64,000 nt of DNA from Dyella_B jejuensis (GTDB lineage Bacteria > Pseudomonadota > Gammaproteobacteria > Xanthomonadales > Rhodanobacteraceae). Shown one piece after another: positions 52,740 through 62,472 of the stretch. The stretch spans positions 77,398-141,397 of the forward strand of contig NZ_JADIKJ010000007.1 in the NCBI RefSeq assembly GCF_044904675.1, given 5' to 3'. The position numbers were made by a program, and so were the translations under genes. The notes beneath the pieces are model-generated. The model ran no database searches. It was not told where the DNA came from and saw nothing but the letters and a program-made list of their open reading frames with translations. How positions within the stretch are numbered: position 1 is the stretch's first letter; every line of letters begins with the position of its first letter.

Positions 52740-53702
52740 ATGACCACCCCCAAACATAGCCGCCTGCTGATCCTCGGCTCCGGTCCTGCCGGCTACACCG
52801 CTGCCGTGTACGCAGCGCGCGCCAACCTCAAGCCGACCATGGTCACCGGCTTGCAGCAGGGCGGGCAATTGATGACCACCACCGAGGTCGACAACTGGCC
52901 CGGCGATGTGAAGGGGGTACAGGGCCCGGAACTGATGCAGCGCATGGCCGAGCATGCCGAACGCTTCGAGACGGAAATGGTGTTCGACCATATCCACACC
53001 GCCGATCTCAAGCAGCGTCCATTCCGCCTCAAGGGCGATGCGGGCGAGTACACCTGCGATGCGCTGATCATCGCCACCGGCGCCACCGCCAAGTACCTGG
53101 GGCTGGCCAGCGAAGAGCACTACAAAGGCAAGGGTGTGTCGGCCTGTGCCACCTGCGACGGCTTCTTCTTCCGCGACCAGGATGTCGTGGTCGTCGGCGG
53201 CGGCAATACGGCGGTGGAGGAAGCGCTGTATCTGTCCAACATCTGCCGCAAGGTCTACCTGGTGCATCGCCGCGACAAACTGCGTGCCGAGAAGATCATG
53301 CAGGACAAGCTGTTCGAGAAGGCCGCCGCCGGCAAGATCGAGCTGGTGTGGAACCACACCATCGGCGAGGTGCTGGGCGACGCTTCGGGCGTGACTGGCG
53401 TGCGCGTGAAGGACCTCAACAGCGCCGCTACCCGCGATATCGAAGCTACCGGTTTCTTCGTGGCGATCGGCCATACGCCGAACACCGGCATCTTCGAGGG
53501 CCAGCTGGACATGCACGACGGCTACATCAAGATCCGCAGCGGCCTGGAAGGCATGGCGACCATGACCTCGATTGCCGGCGTGTTCGCCGCCGGCGACGTG
53601 GCCGACCATGTGTATCGCCAGGCAGTGACGTCGGCCGGCTTCGGCTGCATGGCGGCGCTGGATGCGGAACGCTGGCTGGACCAGGGCAAGCCAGTTGCCT
53701 GA
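52740..53702 (+). CDS. trxB: thioredoxin reductase
   Basis: NADPH-dependent flavoenzyme that reduces thioredoxin. The 320-residue protein has the FAD-binding GSGPAGYTAAVYAARA, the redox pair in ACATC (C136 and C139), the NADPH-binding GGGNTAVEEALY, and the second FAD motif GVFAAGDVADHVYRQAVTSA. Length and Cys positions match E. coli TrxB. AAGGA lies 8-9 bp before the ATG. Confidence 0.97.
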   Translation: MTTPKHSRLLILGSGPAGYTAAVYAARANLKPTMVTGLQQGGQLMTTTEVDNWPGDVKGVQGPELMQRMAEHAERFETEMVFDHIHTADLKQRPFRLKGDAGEYTCDALIIATGATAKYLGLASEEHYKGKGVSACATCDGFFFRDQDVVVVGGGNTAVEEALYLSNICRKVYLVHRRDKLRAEKIMQDKLFEKAAAGKIELVWNHTIGEVLGDASGVTGVRVKDLNSAATRDIEATGFFVAIGHTPNTGIFEGQLDMHDGYIKIRSGLEGMATMTSIAGVFAAGDVADHVYRQAVTSAGFGCMAALDAERWLDQGKPVA

Positions 53703-53753
53703 CAGTTGCTGCCGGTCCTTCGGAAGCAGGCTGCATTGAGACTTCCACTGGCA

Positions 53754-53783
53754 GGATCATCCGTGCCGCCGCACGGATGATCC
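53754..53783. repeat. perfect 13-bp hairpin
   Basis: GGATCATCCGTGC and GCACGGATGATCC pair perfectly over CGCC, between trxB and the next gene. No T-run follows, so it is not a standard terminator; it may stabilise the trxB mRNA 3' end or bind a protein. Confidence 0.75.
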
Positions 53784-53813
53784 CCGAGCCAACCATGACG
53801 ATCATGGCAAGCT

Positions 53814-54998
53814 ATGCCTTCCTCCATCTCCCTGCGGAAAAAGAGGGCGCCGGAAAAGAACGTGATTGAAGCCCGCTTCCACGACAGCATCGACGATATC
53901 GCCGCCGCACACTGGGACGCGCTGCGTCCGGACGACAATCCGTTCCTCTCGCACGCTTTCCTGGCCGGGCTCGAACGCAGCGGTTGCATCCGCCCTGACT
54001 GGGGCTGGCAGCCCCATCATCTTGGCCTTTACCGCGATGGCAGCCTGCTCGCCGCCGCGCCGCTCTACCTGAAAGGCAATTCGCACGGCGAATTCGTGTT
54101 CGACTGGAGCTGGGCCAGCGCCTGGGAGCGCGCGGGTGGCGACTACTACCCCAAGCTGCTCAATGCGGTGCCCTATTCCCCGGTGACCGGGCCGCGCCTG
54201 CTCGTCGGCAGTGACGCCACCCAGGCTGCCGCATTGCGAGCGTTGCTGGTGGCGGCCATGCAACAACAGGCACAGCAACTAAAGCTATCGTCGGTGCATG
54301 CCAATTTCCTGGCCGAGGCCGACCTGGACGCCTTCGACGACACGTGGATCACGCGCAGCGACGTGCAGTTCCATTGGCACAACCAGGGCTATGCCGACTT
54401 TGATACCTTCCTTGCCGCACTGAACCACAAGAAACGCAAGAACATCCGGCATGAACGCAAGCGTCTCGCCGAATATGGCCTGCATATCGACATGGTCAGC
54501 GGCGCCGAACTCGACACCGCAGCCTGGCGGCAGGTGCATGCGCTCTACACCGCCACGTTCGATGCCAAGGGCAACCACGCAGCGCTAACCGAAGCGTTCT
54601 TCCATTACCTGCGCCGCGAATTCGGCCATGCCGTGCAGGTGGCGCTGGCCTATCGCGGCAGCGAGATCGTCGCCATGGCGCTGATGCTGCGCAGTGCAAC
54701 CACCTTGTACGGCCGCTATTGGGGCGCAAGCGTCGAGGTGCCCGACCTGCATTTCGAGCTGTGCTATTACCAGGGTATCGAATACGCCATCGCGCAGGGC
54801 CTGCAACGATTCGAACCCGGTGCACAAGGTGAGCACAAGCTTGCCCGCGGCTTCCTGCCGGTGCGCACGCACTCGCGGCATTACCTGCTGCACGAAGGCT
54901 TTCGCGCCGCCGTGCGCCGCGCACTCGCGCCCGAGGGAGAGAGCATGGATGCCTATGCCGAAGAACTGCTCGACCGCAGCCCCTACGCCAAGTCATGA
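53814..54998 (+). CDS. FemAB-like GNAT acetyltransferase (COG3146 type)
   Basis: A 394-residue protein of the FemAB_like/GNAT family. Landmarks: PFLSHAFLAGLERSG, LYLKGNSHGEFVFDWSWASA, LNHKKRKNIRHERKRL, and the C-terminal GNAT half with GRYWGASVEVPDLHFELCYY, QGIEYAIAQGLQRFEPGAQG and EHKLARGFLPV. Members are often annotated as N-acetyltransferases; the substrate is unknown. Its stop overlaps the aat start (ATGA), and the pairing with aat suggests a role linked to N-terminal modification. That link is inference. Confidence 0.88.
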   Translation: MPSSISLRKKRAPEKNVIEARFHDSIDDIAAAHWDALRPDDNPFLSHAFLAGLERSGCIRPDWGWQPHHLGLYRDGSLLAAAPLYLKGNSHGEFVFDWSWASAWERAGGDYYPKLLNAVPYSPVTGPRLLVGSDATQAAALRALLVAAMQQQAQQLKLSSVHANFLAEADLDAFDDTWITRSDVQFHWHNQGYADFDTFLAALNHKKRKNIRHERKRLAEYGLHIDMVSGAELDTAAWRQVHALYTATFDAKGNHAALTEAFFHYLRREFGHAVQVALAYRGSEIVAMALMLRSATTLYGRYWGASVEVPDLHFELCYYQGIEYAIAQGLQRFEPGAQGEHKLARGFLPVRTHSRHYLLHEGFRAAVRRALAPEGESMDAYAEELLDRSPYAKS

Positions 54999-55744
54999 TC
55001 CGGCTGCCACTGCTCGACGAAGAGTTGCCGGATCGCTTCCCTGATCCGCGCAGCGCGCTCGACGAACCGAACGGCCTGCTCGCATTCGGTGGCGATCTTG
55101 CGCCAGAACGCCTCACCGCCGCTTACGCGCAAGGGATCTTTCCCTGGTTCAACGAAGGCGATCCGATCCTGTGGTGGTCGCCCGATCCACGCTGCGTTTT
55201 CCATACCGCCACGTTGCGGCCCAACCGCAGCCTGCGCCGGGCGCTGGCAGGCACGACATGGCAAGTAACCGTCGATCGCGCGTTCCGTAGCGTGGTAAAG
55301 GCATGCGCCGCGCCACGGCCCGGGCAATCGGGCACCTGGATCAGCCCGGCCATGATCGACGCCTACGAGGCCCTGCATGAGAGGGGCCGCGCGCATAGCG
55401 TGGAAGTGTGGGATGGAAATCGCCTGGCCGGTGGTCTATATGGCGTCGCCATCGGCCGGCTGTTCTGCGGTGAATCGATGTTCAGCGCATGCAGCGGCGG
55501 TTCCAAACTCGCGCTGTGCGCACTGGCCGCCTTGTTGCGCAGCTGGGATTTCCCGCTGATCGACGCACAGGTCAGCAACCCGCACCTGCTCAGCCTGGGC
55601 GCGCTGGAAATTCCGCGCGCCGCATTCCTGAAACAAGTCGACGCGCTGACCTCATCATCCTTCGATCCACGACATTGGCAACACCTCGCGCCACTACCCG
55701 CACGACACCTGCTGGACAACGTTGATCTCAATTGGTCGGATTGA
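54995..55744 (+). CDS. aat: leucyl/phenylalanyl-tRNA--protein transferase
   Basis: Adds Leu or Phe to N-terminal Arg/Lys, marking proteins for ClpAP by the N-end rule. The 249-residue protein has LLAFGGDLAPERLTAAYAQG, IFPWFNEGDPILWWSPDPR, SVEVWDGNRLAGGLYGVAIG, FCGESMFS and IDAQVSNPHLLSLGA. Overlaps the upstream gene by 4 bp and, at its 3' end, the convergent HD-GYP gene by 17 bp. Confidence 0.97.
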   Translation: MIRLPLLDEELPDRFPDPRSALDEPNGLLAFGGDLAPERLTAAYAQGIFPWFNEGDPILWWSPDPRCVFHTATLRPNRSLRRALAGTTWQVTVDRAFRSVVKACAAPRPGQSGTWISPAMIDAYEALHERGRAHSVEVWDGNRLAGGLYGVAIGRLFCGESMFSACSGGSKLALCALAALLRSWDFPLIDAQVSNPHLLSLGALEIPRAAFLKQVDALTSSSFDPRHWQHLAPLPARHLLDNVDLNWSD

Positions 55745-56540
55745 GCGCCAGCGCCTTCAGCGCGGGATAATGGTCCAGGAACAATTGCACCAATGCAGGA
55801 TCGAGCTGGCTGCCGGCCGCATCACGCAAATAATGCAGCACCTCGGCTTCCGGCCATGCGGGCTTGTAGACGCGCGGAAAGCTCAACGCATCCCATACGT
55901 CCACGACGCTGAAAATACGTGCCGCCAGTGGAATGGCGTCGCCCTTGAGCCCTTGCGGATAACCGCTGCCATCCCAGCGTTCGTGATGGCTATACGGCAC
56001 GACGCTGGCGCCGCGCAGGAATTCGACCCGCTGCAGCATGTCGTGACCGATGCGCGGATGTGTGCGCATGACCTGCGTCTCGGCGTCGTCCAGCTTGCCC
56101 GGCTTGATCAGGATGGCATCGGGCAAGGCCAGTTTGCCGATGTCGTGCAGCAAGGCGCCGAACTTGATATCCCGTAACGCATCGCCTTCCAGCCCAGCCA
56201 ATTGCGCCAATCCGGCGGCCATCCGCACCACCCGTTCGGAATGGTCGCTGGTTTCCTTATGCCGCACATCCATCGCCTGCACCAGCACGCGCAAGGCTTG
56301 TTCATGGCTTTCGAGCAGGCGCCGGTTGGCATCGGCCAGCCTGCGCACCGTGCGCCCGATCATCCAATACAGCAGGGCGCCGGTGCCGAGCACGAACAGC
56401 CATGCCTTGAAAATCTGATACAGCACGATCCGCTGCGGATCGTGCACCAGGTCGCCCAGCAGCTGGCCGGAAAACCAGATCCATGCCGCGGAGATCAGCA
56501 CATAGGCGCCGGCGGTTCGCAACTGCGGGCTTACATTCAC
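55728..56540 (-). CDS. HD-GYP domain protein, probable cyclic-di-GMP phosphodiesterase
   Basis: A 270-residue protein, GTG start at 56540 with GGGGAGGG at good distance; the ATG at 56585 lacks one. Two N-terminal membrane helices (TAGAYVLISAAWIWFSGQLL and AWLFVLGTGALLYWMIG) anchor a short coiled coil. The HD-GYP domain follows: DVRHKETSDHSERVVRMAAG, FGALLHDIGKLALPD, HHERWDGSGYP. HD and GYP are intact, so it should hydrolyse cyclic-di-GMP. No sensory domain other than the membrane part. Confidence 0.93.
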   Translation of the reverse strand: MNVSPQLRTAGAYVLISAAWIWFSGQLLGDLVHDPQRIVLYQIFKAWLFVLGTGALLYWMIGRTVRRLADANRRLLESHEQALRVLVQAMDVRHKETSDHSERVVRMAAGLAQLAGLEGDALRDIKFGALLHDIGKLALPDAILIKPGKLDDAETQVMRTHPRIGHDMLQRVEFLRGASVVPYSHHERWDGSGYPQGLKGDAIPLAARIFSVVDVWDALSFPRVYKPAWPEAEVLHYLRDAAGSQLDPALVQLFLDHYPALKALALNPTN

Positions 56541-56702
56541 TGACTGCCCTCCCCCTGGGCGCGTCTCAAAGACGCATTCTGCCATCCGTAAAGCAAGATC
56601 CGCTGTGCTGTCTTGCGCAAATCATCCAGCGCGCGGCGTGAACAAGGCATCCAGGCGTCGCGCGCGAATGCACAAGTGCAGGACCCTGACCGCGACGAGA
56701 AA

Positions 56703-58652
56703 TCATTGCGCACTATTCCGGCGCAAGGCTGCCTGCAGCAGGCGGCGCTGCATACGATCGCGCCATGCCGTGGCGGTGGACAGTCCCATTCGTTCCAGCG
56801 CAGCGGCCTCTTCCGGGCCGGGCGCGCCGGGTTGCATTACGGCCTTGAGTAATCGCCAACGTCCCCGCCAGTTGCCACCGCACGTCTTCAGCCATTCCAG
56901 CGCAGGCAGCAGGCGCTGCTCGACTTCGGTGAAATCGCTGCCGAACGGAAACCGCGGCAATAATCCCTTGCGCATCGGCTTTGCCAGTGCCTTGCGCAAG
57001 GCCTGGGGGCGATGTTGATGCCACGCTTCGGGAATCTTGAAATCCGCCGCGAGCTTGCCGTGCGCCTTGGCTTCCGCGGCCAACGCATCGACGAAGCGTG
57101 CATCGCTGATGGCCAGCATCGCCTCGATGCATTCGCTGTCGCTCTTGCCGCGCAAATCCGCCACGCCGTATTCGGTTATCACCAGATCGCGCAAGTGACG
57201 CGGAATGGTGATGTGTCCGTAATGCCAACGGATATTGGTTTCGACGCCATCGGGTCCCTGGCGCGTGGCACGCAGCAGCAGCGCGGAACGGCCATCGGGC
57301 AGTTCGTGCGCCATCGCCACGAAGTTGTACTGGCCGCCGACACCGCTGACCACGTGCCCATCTTCCAGCGCATCGGAGACCACGGCGCCAAGCAAGGTGG
57401 CCATCATGCAACTATTGAAGAAACGCGCGCCGCGCCGCTGCAGCATGGCCAGCGGCTGGTGGTCGCCGTAAAGCTGATTCACGTTCGAGACGCGGCACAT
57501 GTCGATCGCATCGGGATCGTTTGCGGCGGTCTGCGCCAGCCAGGCATAGAGTTCGCGCGAGCCGAGAAAGAAGGCGCCACGCAAATAGTGACCGCCAGGC
57601 ACGTCGTCCGGCAGGCGACCCGCCATGGCAGCGCGTTCCAACGCGAGGTTGTCCCAGCAACGGCGCTTGAGGATGCCGGCCTTGGCCAGTTGCATGAAGC
57701 CATCCATCACCATTTCGCTGGCGCCGTACAGGCCTGACTTGAAACTGCCAAGGCCGCCGATACGAGCCGCCAGCGCGTGCGTCGTGCCGCCTTGGTCCAG
57801 GGCCAGCAGTAGTTTTCGCCACGCGACATTGTCCTGGTGCCGCAGCAGCAAGCCCTTGACCAACGCATCGGACAACGCACCGATACCGATCTGCAGGCAG
57901 CCGCCATCTTTTACCAGCGCGCTGGCATGCAAGCCCAGCGCGTATTCAGCCATGTCCACCGGCATCCGCGGCAGCGCGAACAAAGCGGGCGAGGAAACGG
58001 GAGCCAGCTCGATATCGAAGACATCCTGCGCTACCTCGGCATGCCCGCCGAGATAGGGCAAGTCCGGATGGACCACCGCCACGCACAGCGGCCGCGCTTT
58101 GCCGGCCGCCTTCACGCGGTCGAGAAAGTCCGAAGTAAGGTCGGGATTGCATGACAGGCTGTAGCGCACGCCATCCGGCGTTTCGCGGCGCGCCACCAAT
58201 TGCACCAGCAGGTTGATGTCCTGCACCACCAGGTCGCGCGCCACATGCGTGTAGTTCTGGCTGATGTAGTCGCGCTGCGCGCTGGCCGAATGCAGCAGCG
58301 CGCCAGATTGCATGTAGAACTCGTGCACCGCCACGTTCGGCGGCAGCTTGCCGCGCGCCTGGTCGATCGCATACAGCGGATCGACATAGCCGGCGCCAAA
58401 ATGGCGTTCCAGGAACGGGCCAAGGAAGCGTGCTTCCAATCCCGGTGTTGGCTGCGGCCGCATGAGCGACAACGCGGTGTACAAGGTCATCGACCGCCAG
58501 GTATCGGCCAGCATCCATGCATACAGCGCATTGAGCAATCCATGCGGCTTGCCCAGGCCCAACGGCGCAGCAACGCGCAGGTCGGCGCCCAGCCGCTCGA
58601 CGATCAGCTGCGCACAGGCGTCGGTGTCCGTGAAACGCTGCTCCGGCAACAT
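56703..58652 (-). CDS. acetyl-CoA hydrolase/CoA-transferase family protein
   Basis: A 649-residue protein, longer than typical ~500-residue acetyl-CoA hydrolases, starting MLPEQRFTDTDACAQLIVER. The conserved C-terminal CoA-transferase part is clear: GCLQIGIGALSDALVKGLLL, SGVGGQYNFVAMAHELPDGR, ITIPRHLRDLVITEYGVADL with the likely catalytic Glu in TEYG, and a C-terminal Arg-rich segment. Possible roles are succinyl- or acetyl-CoA transfer to carboxylates. The frame is open far upstream, but the start at 58652 marks where homology begins. Confidence 0.85.
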   Translation of the reverse strand: MLPEQRFTDTDACAQLIVERLGADLRVAAPLGLGKPHGLLNALYAWMLADTWRSMTLYTALSLMRPQPTPGLEARFLGPFLERHFGAGYVDPLYAIDQARGKLPPNVAVHEFYMQSGALLHSASAQRDYISQNYTHVARDLVVQDINLLVQLVARRETPDGVRYSLSCNPDLTSDFLDRVKAAGKARPLCVAVVHPDLPYLGGHAEVAQDVFDIELAPVSSPALFALPRMPVDMAEYALGLHASALVKDGGCLQIGIGALSDALVKGLLLRHQDNVAWRKLLLALDQGGTTHALAARIGGLGSFKSGLYGASEMVMDGFMQLAKAGILKRRCWDNLALERAAMAGRLPDDVPGGHYLRGAFFLGSRELYAWLAQTAANDPDAIDMCRVSNVNQLYGDHQPLAMLQRRGARFFNSCMMATLLGAVVSDALEDGHVVSGVGGQYNFVAMAHELPDGRSALLLRATRQGPDGVETNIRWHYGHITIPRHLRDLVITEYGVADLRGKSDSECIEAMLAISDARFVDALAAEAKAHGKLAADFKIPEAWHQHRPQALRKALAKPMRKGLLPRFPFGSDFTEVEQRLLPALEWLKTCGGNWRGRWRLLKAVMQPGAPGPEEAAALERMGLSTATAWRDRMQRRLLQAALRRNSAQ

Positions 58653-58760
58653 GGGGCGATCATGCCAGAAGCGCGCCTTCCGGCAACAGCAGCAGGCATC
58701 GGCGGAGGTTTCGCGGCTCGCCCATCCTTTTTCCCGCTTCCGCTTCCCTATACTCCCAGC

Positions 58761-60218
58761 ATGGTTTCCGACACATCGCCGTCCACGCCCAGCCGGCTGC
58801 TCGCCGAACAGGCCCTCAGCCGTACCGCCGGCGCGCCGTTGATCGGCGGCAACCAGATTGAATTGTTGATCGACGGGCAACAGCATTTCGATGCGTGGCT
58901 GGCCGCGATCCGCGGCGCCCGGCAGCGCGTGCTGCTGGAAAACTACATCGTGCGCGACGACGATATCGGCTGCGCGTTTCGCGATGCCCTGGCCGAACGC
59001 GCGCGCGACGGGGTTTACGTCGCCGTCATCGTCGACTGGATGGGCTGCCTGGGGCAGTCCGGTTCGGCGTTCTGGAAACCGTTGCGCGAAGCGGGCGGCC
59101 AGGTGCGGGTATTCAATCCGCCGCAGTTCGGACGCTCGTTGGGCTGGATGAGCCGCGACCATCGCAAGCAACTGGTGGTCGATGGCCGGCTGGGGTTTTT
59201 GTCAGGTGTCTGCATCAGCGCGAAATGGCTGGGCGAGGCTTCGCGCCGCATACCGCCGTGGCGGGATACGGGCGTGGCCCTGCGTGGTCCGGCGGTGCTG
59301 CAATTGGAAGCAGCCTTTGCCGACAGCTGGGAGGTGGCAGGCGGCATCCACCCGGTGTTCGCGCCTGCACCCGAGGACACCTTGGCCGGCGACATCTCCT
59401 TGCGCGTGATCGCCACCCAACCGGCCACCGCGGGCATGTATCGGCTCGATCAATTGATTGCCGCGATGGCGCGCCGCAGCCTGTGGCTGACCGATGCTTA
59501 TTTCGTCGGCGTGGCGCCTTACGTGCAGGCATTGTCGGCCGCCGCGCGCGATGGCGTGGACGTGCGCCTGCTGGTGCCCGGCACCAGCGATCTGCCGATG
59601 GTCGCCAGTCTTTCACGCTCCGGCTATCGCCCGCTGCTGAAGGCGGGCGTGCGGGTATTCGAGTGGAACGGCTCGATGCTGCATGCCAAGACGGCGGTGG
59701 CCGATGGACAATGGGCGCGCGTGGGCTCCTCCAATCTCAATCTTGCCAGCTGGTTGAACAATCGCGAGATCGATGTTGCCGTCGAGCATGCCGGTTTCGC
59801 TGCGCAAATGGCCGCGCAATACGAAAGGGATCTGCAAAACGCCACCGAAATCGTGCTGGCGCCGCGCCGTTACCGTCGCGGCGAACGTGTGCGCAGTAGC
59901 GAGATGCGACCGCCACAGCCCCGCCATCTCGGCGGCAGCACCAGCCGTGCGGCGGCCGGCGCGCTGCGTATTGCCAACACCATGGGCGCGGCATTGACCG
60001 AACGACGAGTGCTGGGCGATACCGAAGCGGCCCCGCTGGTCGGCGCCACGCTACTGTTTGCCGCGCTTGCCACGGTCGCCATCCTCTGGCCGGCAGCGGT
60101 CGGCTGGCCGGTGGGCGCGATCGCGATCTGGTTCGCGATCAATACCGGCGTCCGGGCATGGCATTTGCGCCGACGTCGTCCGCAGCGTGTCCGGGGTATC
60201 GAAGAGTCGGACCGCTAA
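58761..60218 (+). CDS. cardiolipin synthase (phospholipase D family)
   Basis: A 485-residue membrane-associated enzyme making cardiolipin from phosphatidylglycerol. The two HKD motifs are HRKQLVVDGRLGFLSG (about residue 134) and LHAKTAVADGQWARVGSSNL (about residue 311). Two C-terminal membrane helices (LVGATLLFAALATVAILWPA and VGWPVGAIAIWFAI) are unusual in position, since ClsA has N-terminal helices. ClsB-like is the closest match, but a ClsB/ClsC choice is not safe. The start at 58761 follows CCCAGC without a strong ribosome site. Confidence 0.88.
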   Translation: MVSDTSPSTPSRLLAEQALSRTAGAPLIGGNQIELLIDGQQHFDAWLAAIRGARQRVLLENYIVRDDDIGCAFRDALAERARDGVYVAVIVDWMGCLGQSGSAFWKPLREAGGQVRVFNPPQFGRSLGWMSRDHRKQLVVDGRLGFLSGVCISAKWLGEASRRIPPWRDTGVALRGPAVLQLEAAFADSWEVAGGIHPVFAPAPEDTLAGDISLRVIATQPATAGMYRLDQLIAAMARRSLWLTDAYFVGVAPYVQALSAAARDGVDVRLLVPGTSDLPMVASLSRSGYRPLLKAGVRVFEWNGSMLHAKTAVADGQWARVGSSNLNLASWLNNREIDVAVEHAGFAAQMAAQYERDLQNATEIVLAPRRYRRGERVRSSEMRPPQPRHLGGSTSRAAAGALRIANTMGAALTERRVLGDTEAAPLVGATLLFAALATVAILWPAAVGWPVGAIAIWFAINTGVRAWHLRRRRPQRVRGIEESDR

Positions 60219-60250
60219 GCGCTGGCTGGCGTCATGCACCGGCCCCGCCA

Positions 60251-62245
60251 CTACGGTTTCATTGCCGTTTGCTTCAATGGATCGCCCTTGCGCTGGAGAT
60301 AGATCTCGCCCAGCCGGTAGGACGCATAGTCGCTAAGGTGTCCCACGTCGCGATAGACCGGAACGCCGTCCACAGCTGACAGACAGCTGCCGCCAGTGCA
60401 TTGCGCATCCTTGGGATCGATCAGCACCAGCGCGGGATAGGACGCCTTGAGCCGCGCGAACATGCCCTCGAGCCATGTCGCTGCCGCGTCGTGGGCCGGA
60501 TGCACCGCGCAGGTATTGGATTGAGCTGGCAGGCGCAACTTGAAATGCCGGTAAAAACACACCTCATAATTGTCGGGCACCGGCGCGGGGCTCTCGATGA
60601 GTACCGGCGTGGCCCCCGCGCCGACGATCAGGTCCAGCGCGTGCCTGACGGCCGCTTCGAGCCGTGCGTGGCCGGCCGGCACCGAGCGCTCGTCACCCAT
60701 CGCGCTGACGATCGAATCCGGATCGTAATAAAGCCAGTTCTCGCCAATGATAACGTAGCGGTAATGCCCGGCCGCGATGCGCTGGTAATCGCTTTGCACA
60801 TGATCAACGCACACCTGGTATTGGGCATCGCTCATCTTCCACCAGCCCTGCATCGTCAGATGCGGGAACGCCAGGCAGGAGGGCGTGGCCACCGCCGTCA
60901 CCGCGATGCCTGCGTCACGCGCCAGCACATCGATGAAATTCCAGCTCTGGTTCGAATAGGAATCGCCGATCATCAGCGCCGCGCGCGATGCCTGTCGGTC
61001 GCCAAGCATGCAGCCGCTCATGTCGGCCATGCGCGGACCGCTGCTCTGGATGCAGCGCTGCCGGTTCGGCGGGGTGTAGCGATCGAGCGCACGATCGATG
61101 CGCACCATGTCGTATCCGAAACGGCCGGGCATGAAATGCAGCCGGTCGGCCACGCCATACAGCGCCGAAAGCAGCAACAAAGGCAGCACTGCCAGCCACA
61201 GCAGCGACTTGAGCAGGCCAGGATGCCTCTTGCGATACGGCTGCTCGATGTAGCGATAGGACAGATACGCGCACGCCAGCGTCAATGCGTAGCATGCCAG
61301 CAACACCGATGCATATTCCGGCACGCCCAGGTAACGGATCGTCGCAAAAATCGGCCAATGCCATAAATAAAGCGAATAGGAAATATCGCCGAGAAATTCC
61401 GGCAAGCGCCATGACAATGCGCGGGCCACCCAACTGCGTTCGCGCGCTCCCACGGCGATCACGCCCGCGCTCGCCGCACACACCGCTATCGCATAGCCGT
61501 TCGGATAATGGTCGATCACGCCCGGCACCATCGCAATGGCCACGATAGCCAACAGCGACAGCATGCCGAGCGCATTCACCGGCAAGCGGGCATCTGGCGT
61601 AGGCCGCCCCGGACTGAACAGCGCGACGCAGGCACCAAACAGGAACTCGAAGACACGCGGCGTAAACAGGAAATACGCGCTGCTGCCCTCGCTATGCACG
61701 ACCAGCATTGCCATCACTGCGGCCAGCAGCGTGACGCAAGCCACTACCAGCCGGCCCTGCCTTGGCGAGATGAAGCGATGCAGCAGCATCAGCCACAGCG
61801 GCAGCACCAGGTACCACTGCCATTCGATCGCCAGCGACCAGGTATGCAGCAATGGCAGCACTTGCGAATCGGTCGCCGCGTAGGCGGTGGTCGCGTGCGC
61901 GAAATAATCGTTGGAGGTGAAGCTGACCGTGTGAATCGCCGAGCGCAGGTAAGCTTTGAAGTCGAGCGGCAAATAGAACGCCAGCGTTATCAACAGCGTC
62001 GCCAGCACGACAGCGAGCAGGGCAACCTGGATGCGCCATAGCCGGCGCACGTAAAAATCAGCCAGCGAGAAGGTGCCGCGAAGCAATTGCGCCTGGATGA
62101 TCGACGTAATCAGATAACCGGAGATCACGAAGAATACGTCGACGCCGACGAAGCCCGACGGAAACGCCGCCAGCCGGCCATGGAACAGCAGCACCAGCAC
62201 CACCGCCACCGCCCGCAGGCCACTGATGTCTTTCCGGTAATGCAT
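60251..62245 (-). CDS. acyltransferase-3/SGNH protein (OafA/OatA type)
   Basis: A 664-residue membrane O-acetyltransferase. The N-terminal acyltransferase-3 domain of about ten helices begins with YRKDISGLRAVAVVLVLLFH and SGFVGVDVFFVISGYLITS, then RRLWRI and HTWSLAIEWQWYLVLPLWLM. The C-terminal SGNH domain (about 430-655) has GDSYSNQS (nucleophile Ser) and DVGHLSDYASYRLG (Asp/His). This layout O-acetylates surface polysaccharide or O-antigen. Isolated from a polysaccharide cluster; target unknown. Confidence 0.92.
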   Translation of the reverse strand: MHYRKDISGLRAVAVVLVLLFHGRLAAFPSGFVGVDVFFVISGYLITSIIQAQLLRGTFSLADFYVRRLWRIQVALLAVVLATLLITLAFYLPLDFKAYLRSAIHTVSFTSNDYFAHATTAYAATDSQVLPLLHTWSLAIEWQWYLVLPLWLMLLHRFISPRQGRLVVACVTLLAAVMAMLVVHSEGSSAYFLFTPRVFEFLFGACVALFSPGRPTPDARLPVNALGMLSLLAIVAIAMVPGVIDHYPNGYAIAVCAASAGVIAVGARERSWVARALSWRLPEFLGDISYSLYLWHWPIFATIRYLGVPEYASVLLACYALTLACAYLSYRYIEQPYRKRHPGLLKSLLWLAVLPLLLLSALYGVADRLHFMPGRFGYDMVRIDRALDRYTPPNRQRCIQSSGPRMADMSGCMLGDRQASRAALMIGDSYSNQSWNFIDVLARDAGIAVTAVATPSCLAFPHLTMQGWWKMSDAQYQVCVDHVQSDYQRIAAGHYRYVIIGENWLYYDPDSIVSAMGDERSVPAGHARLEAAVRHALDLIVGAGATPVLIESPAPVPDNYEVCFYRHFKLRLPAQSNTCAVHPAHDAAATWLEGMFARLKASYPALVLIDPKDAQCTGGSCLSAVDGVPVYRDVGHLSDYASYRLGEIYLQRKGDPLKQTAMKP

Positions 62246-62472
62246 CAAGGAACACTCAGGCTCGCGGATAGGGGTGCCAGGCTTTGTCGCCCGCAACACG
62301 GCCCGCGACCCTAACATGGCGCCGCCGGCTGCGTGAAGCCGCAGGCCAGCGTCGGCGATGGCGCAGAAAATTCCGTCCTGCCAGCCAGTTAGAACAACTG
62401 GGTGAGAAAGTGGCTGCGTATCGTGCGGCAATCGAATGTTCTTGCAGCCGTTCGTGCTAGTCTCCCGCCCCC

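Noticed and set aside
56541..56585. ATG start of the HD-GYP protein at 56585
   Set aside because: The GTG at 56540 has a strong GGGGAGGG site at proper spacing, while the ATG has none and adds residues unlike a membrane-anchor N-terminus.
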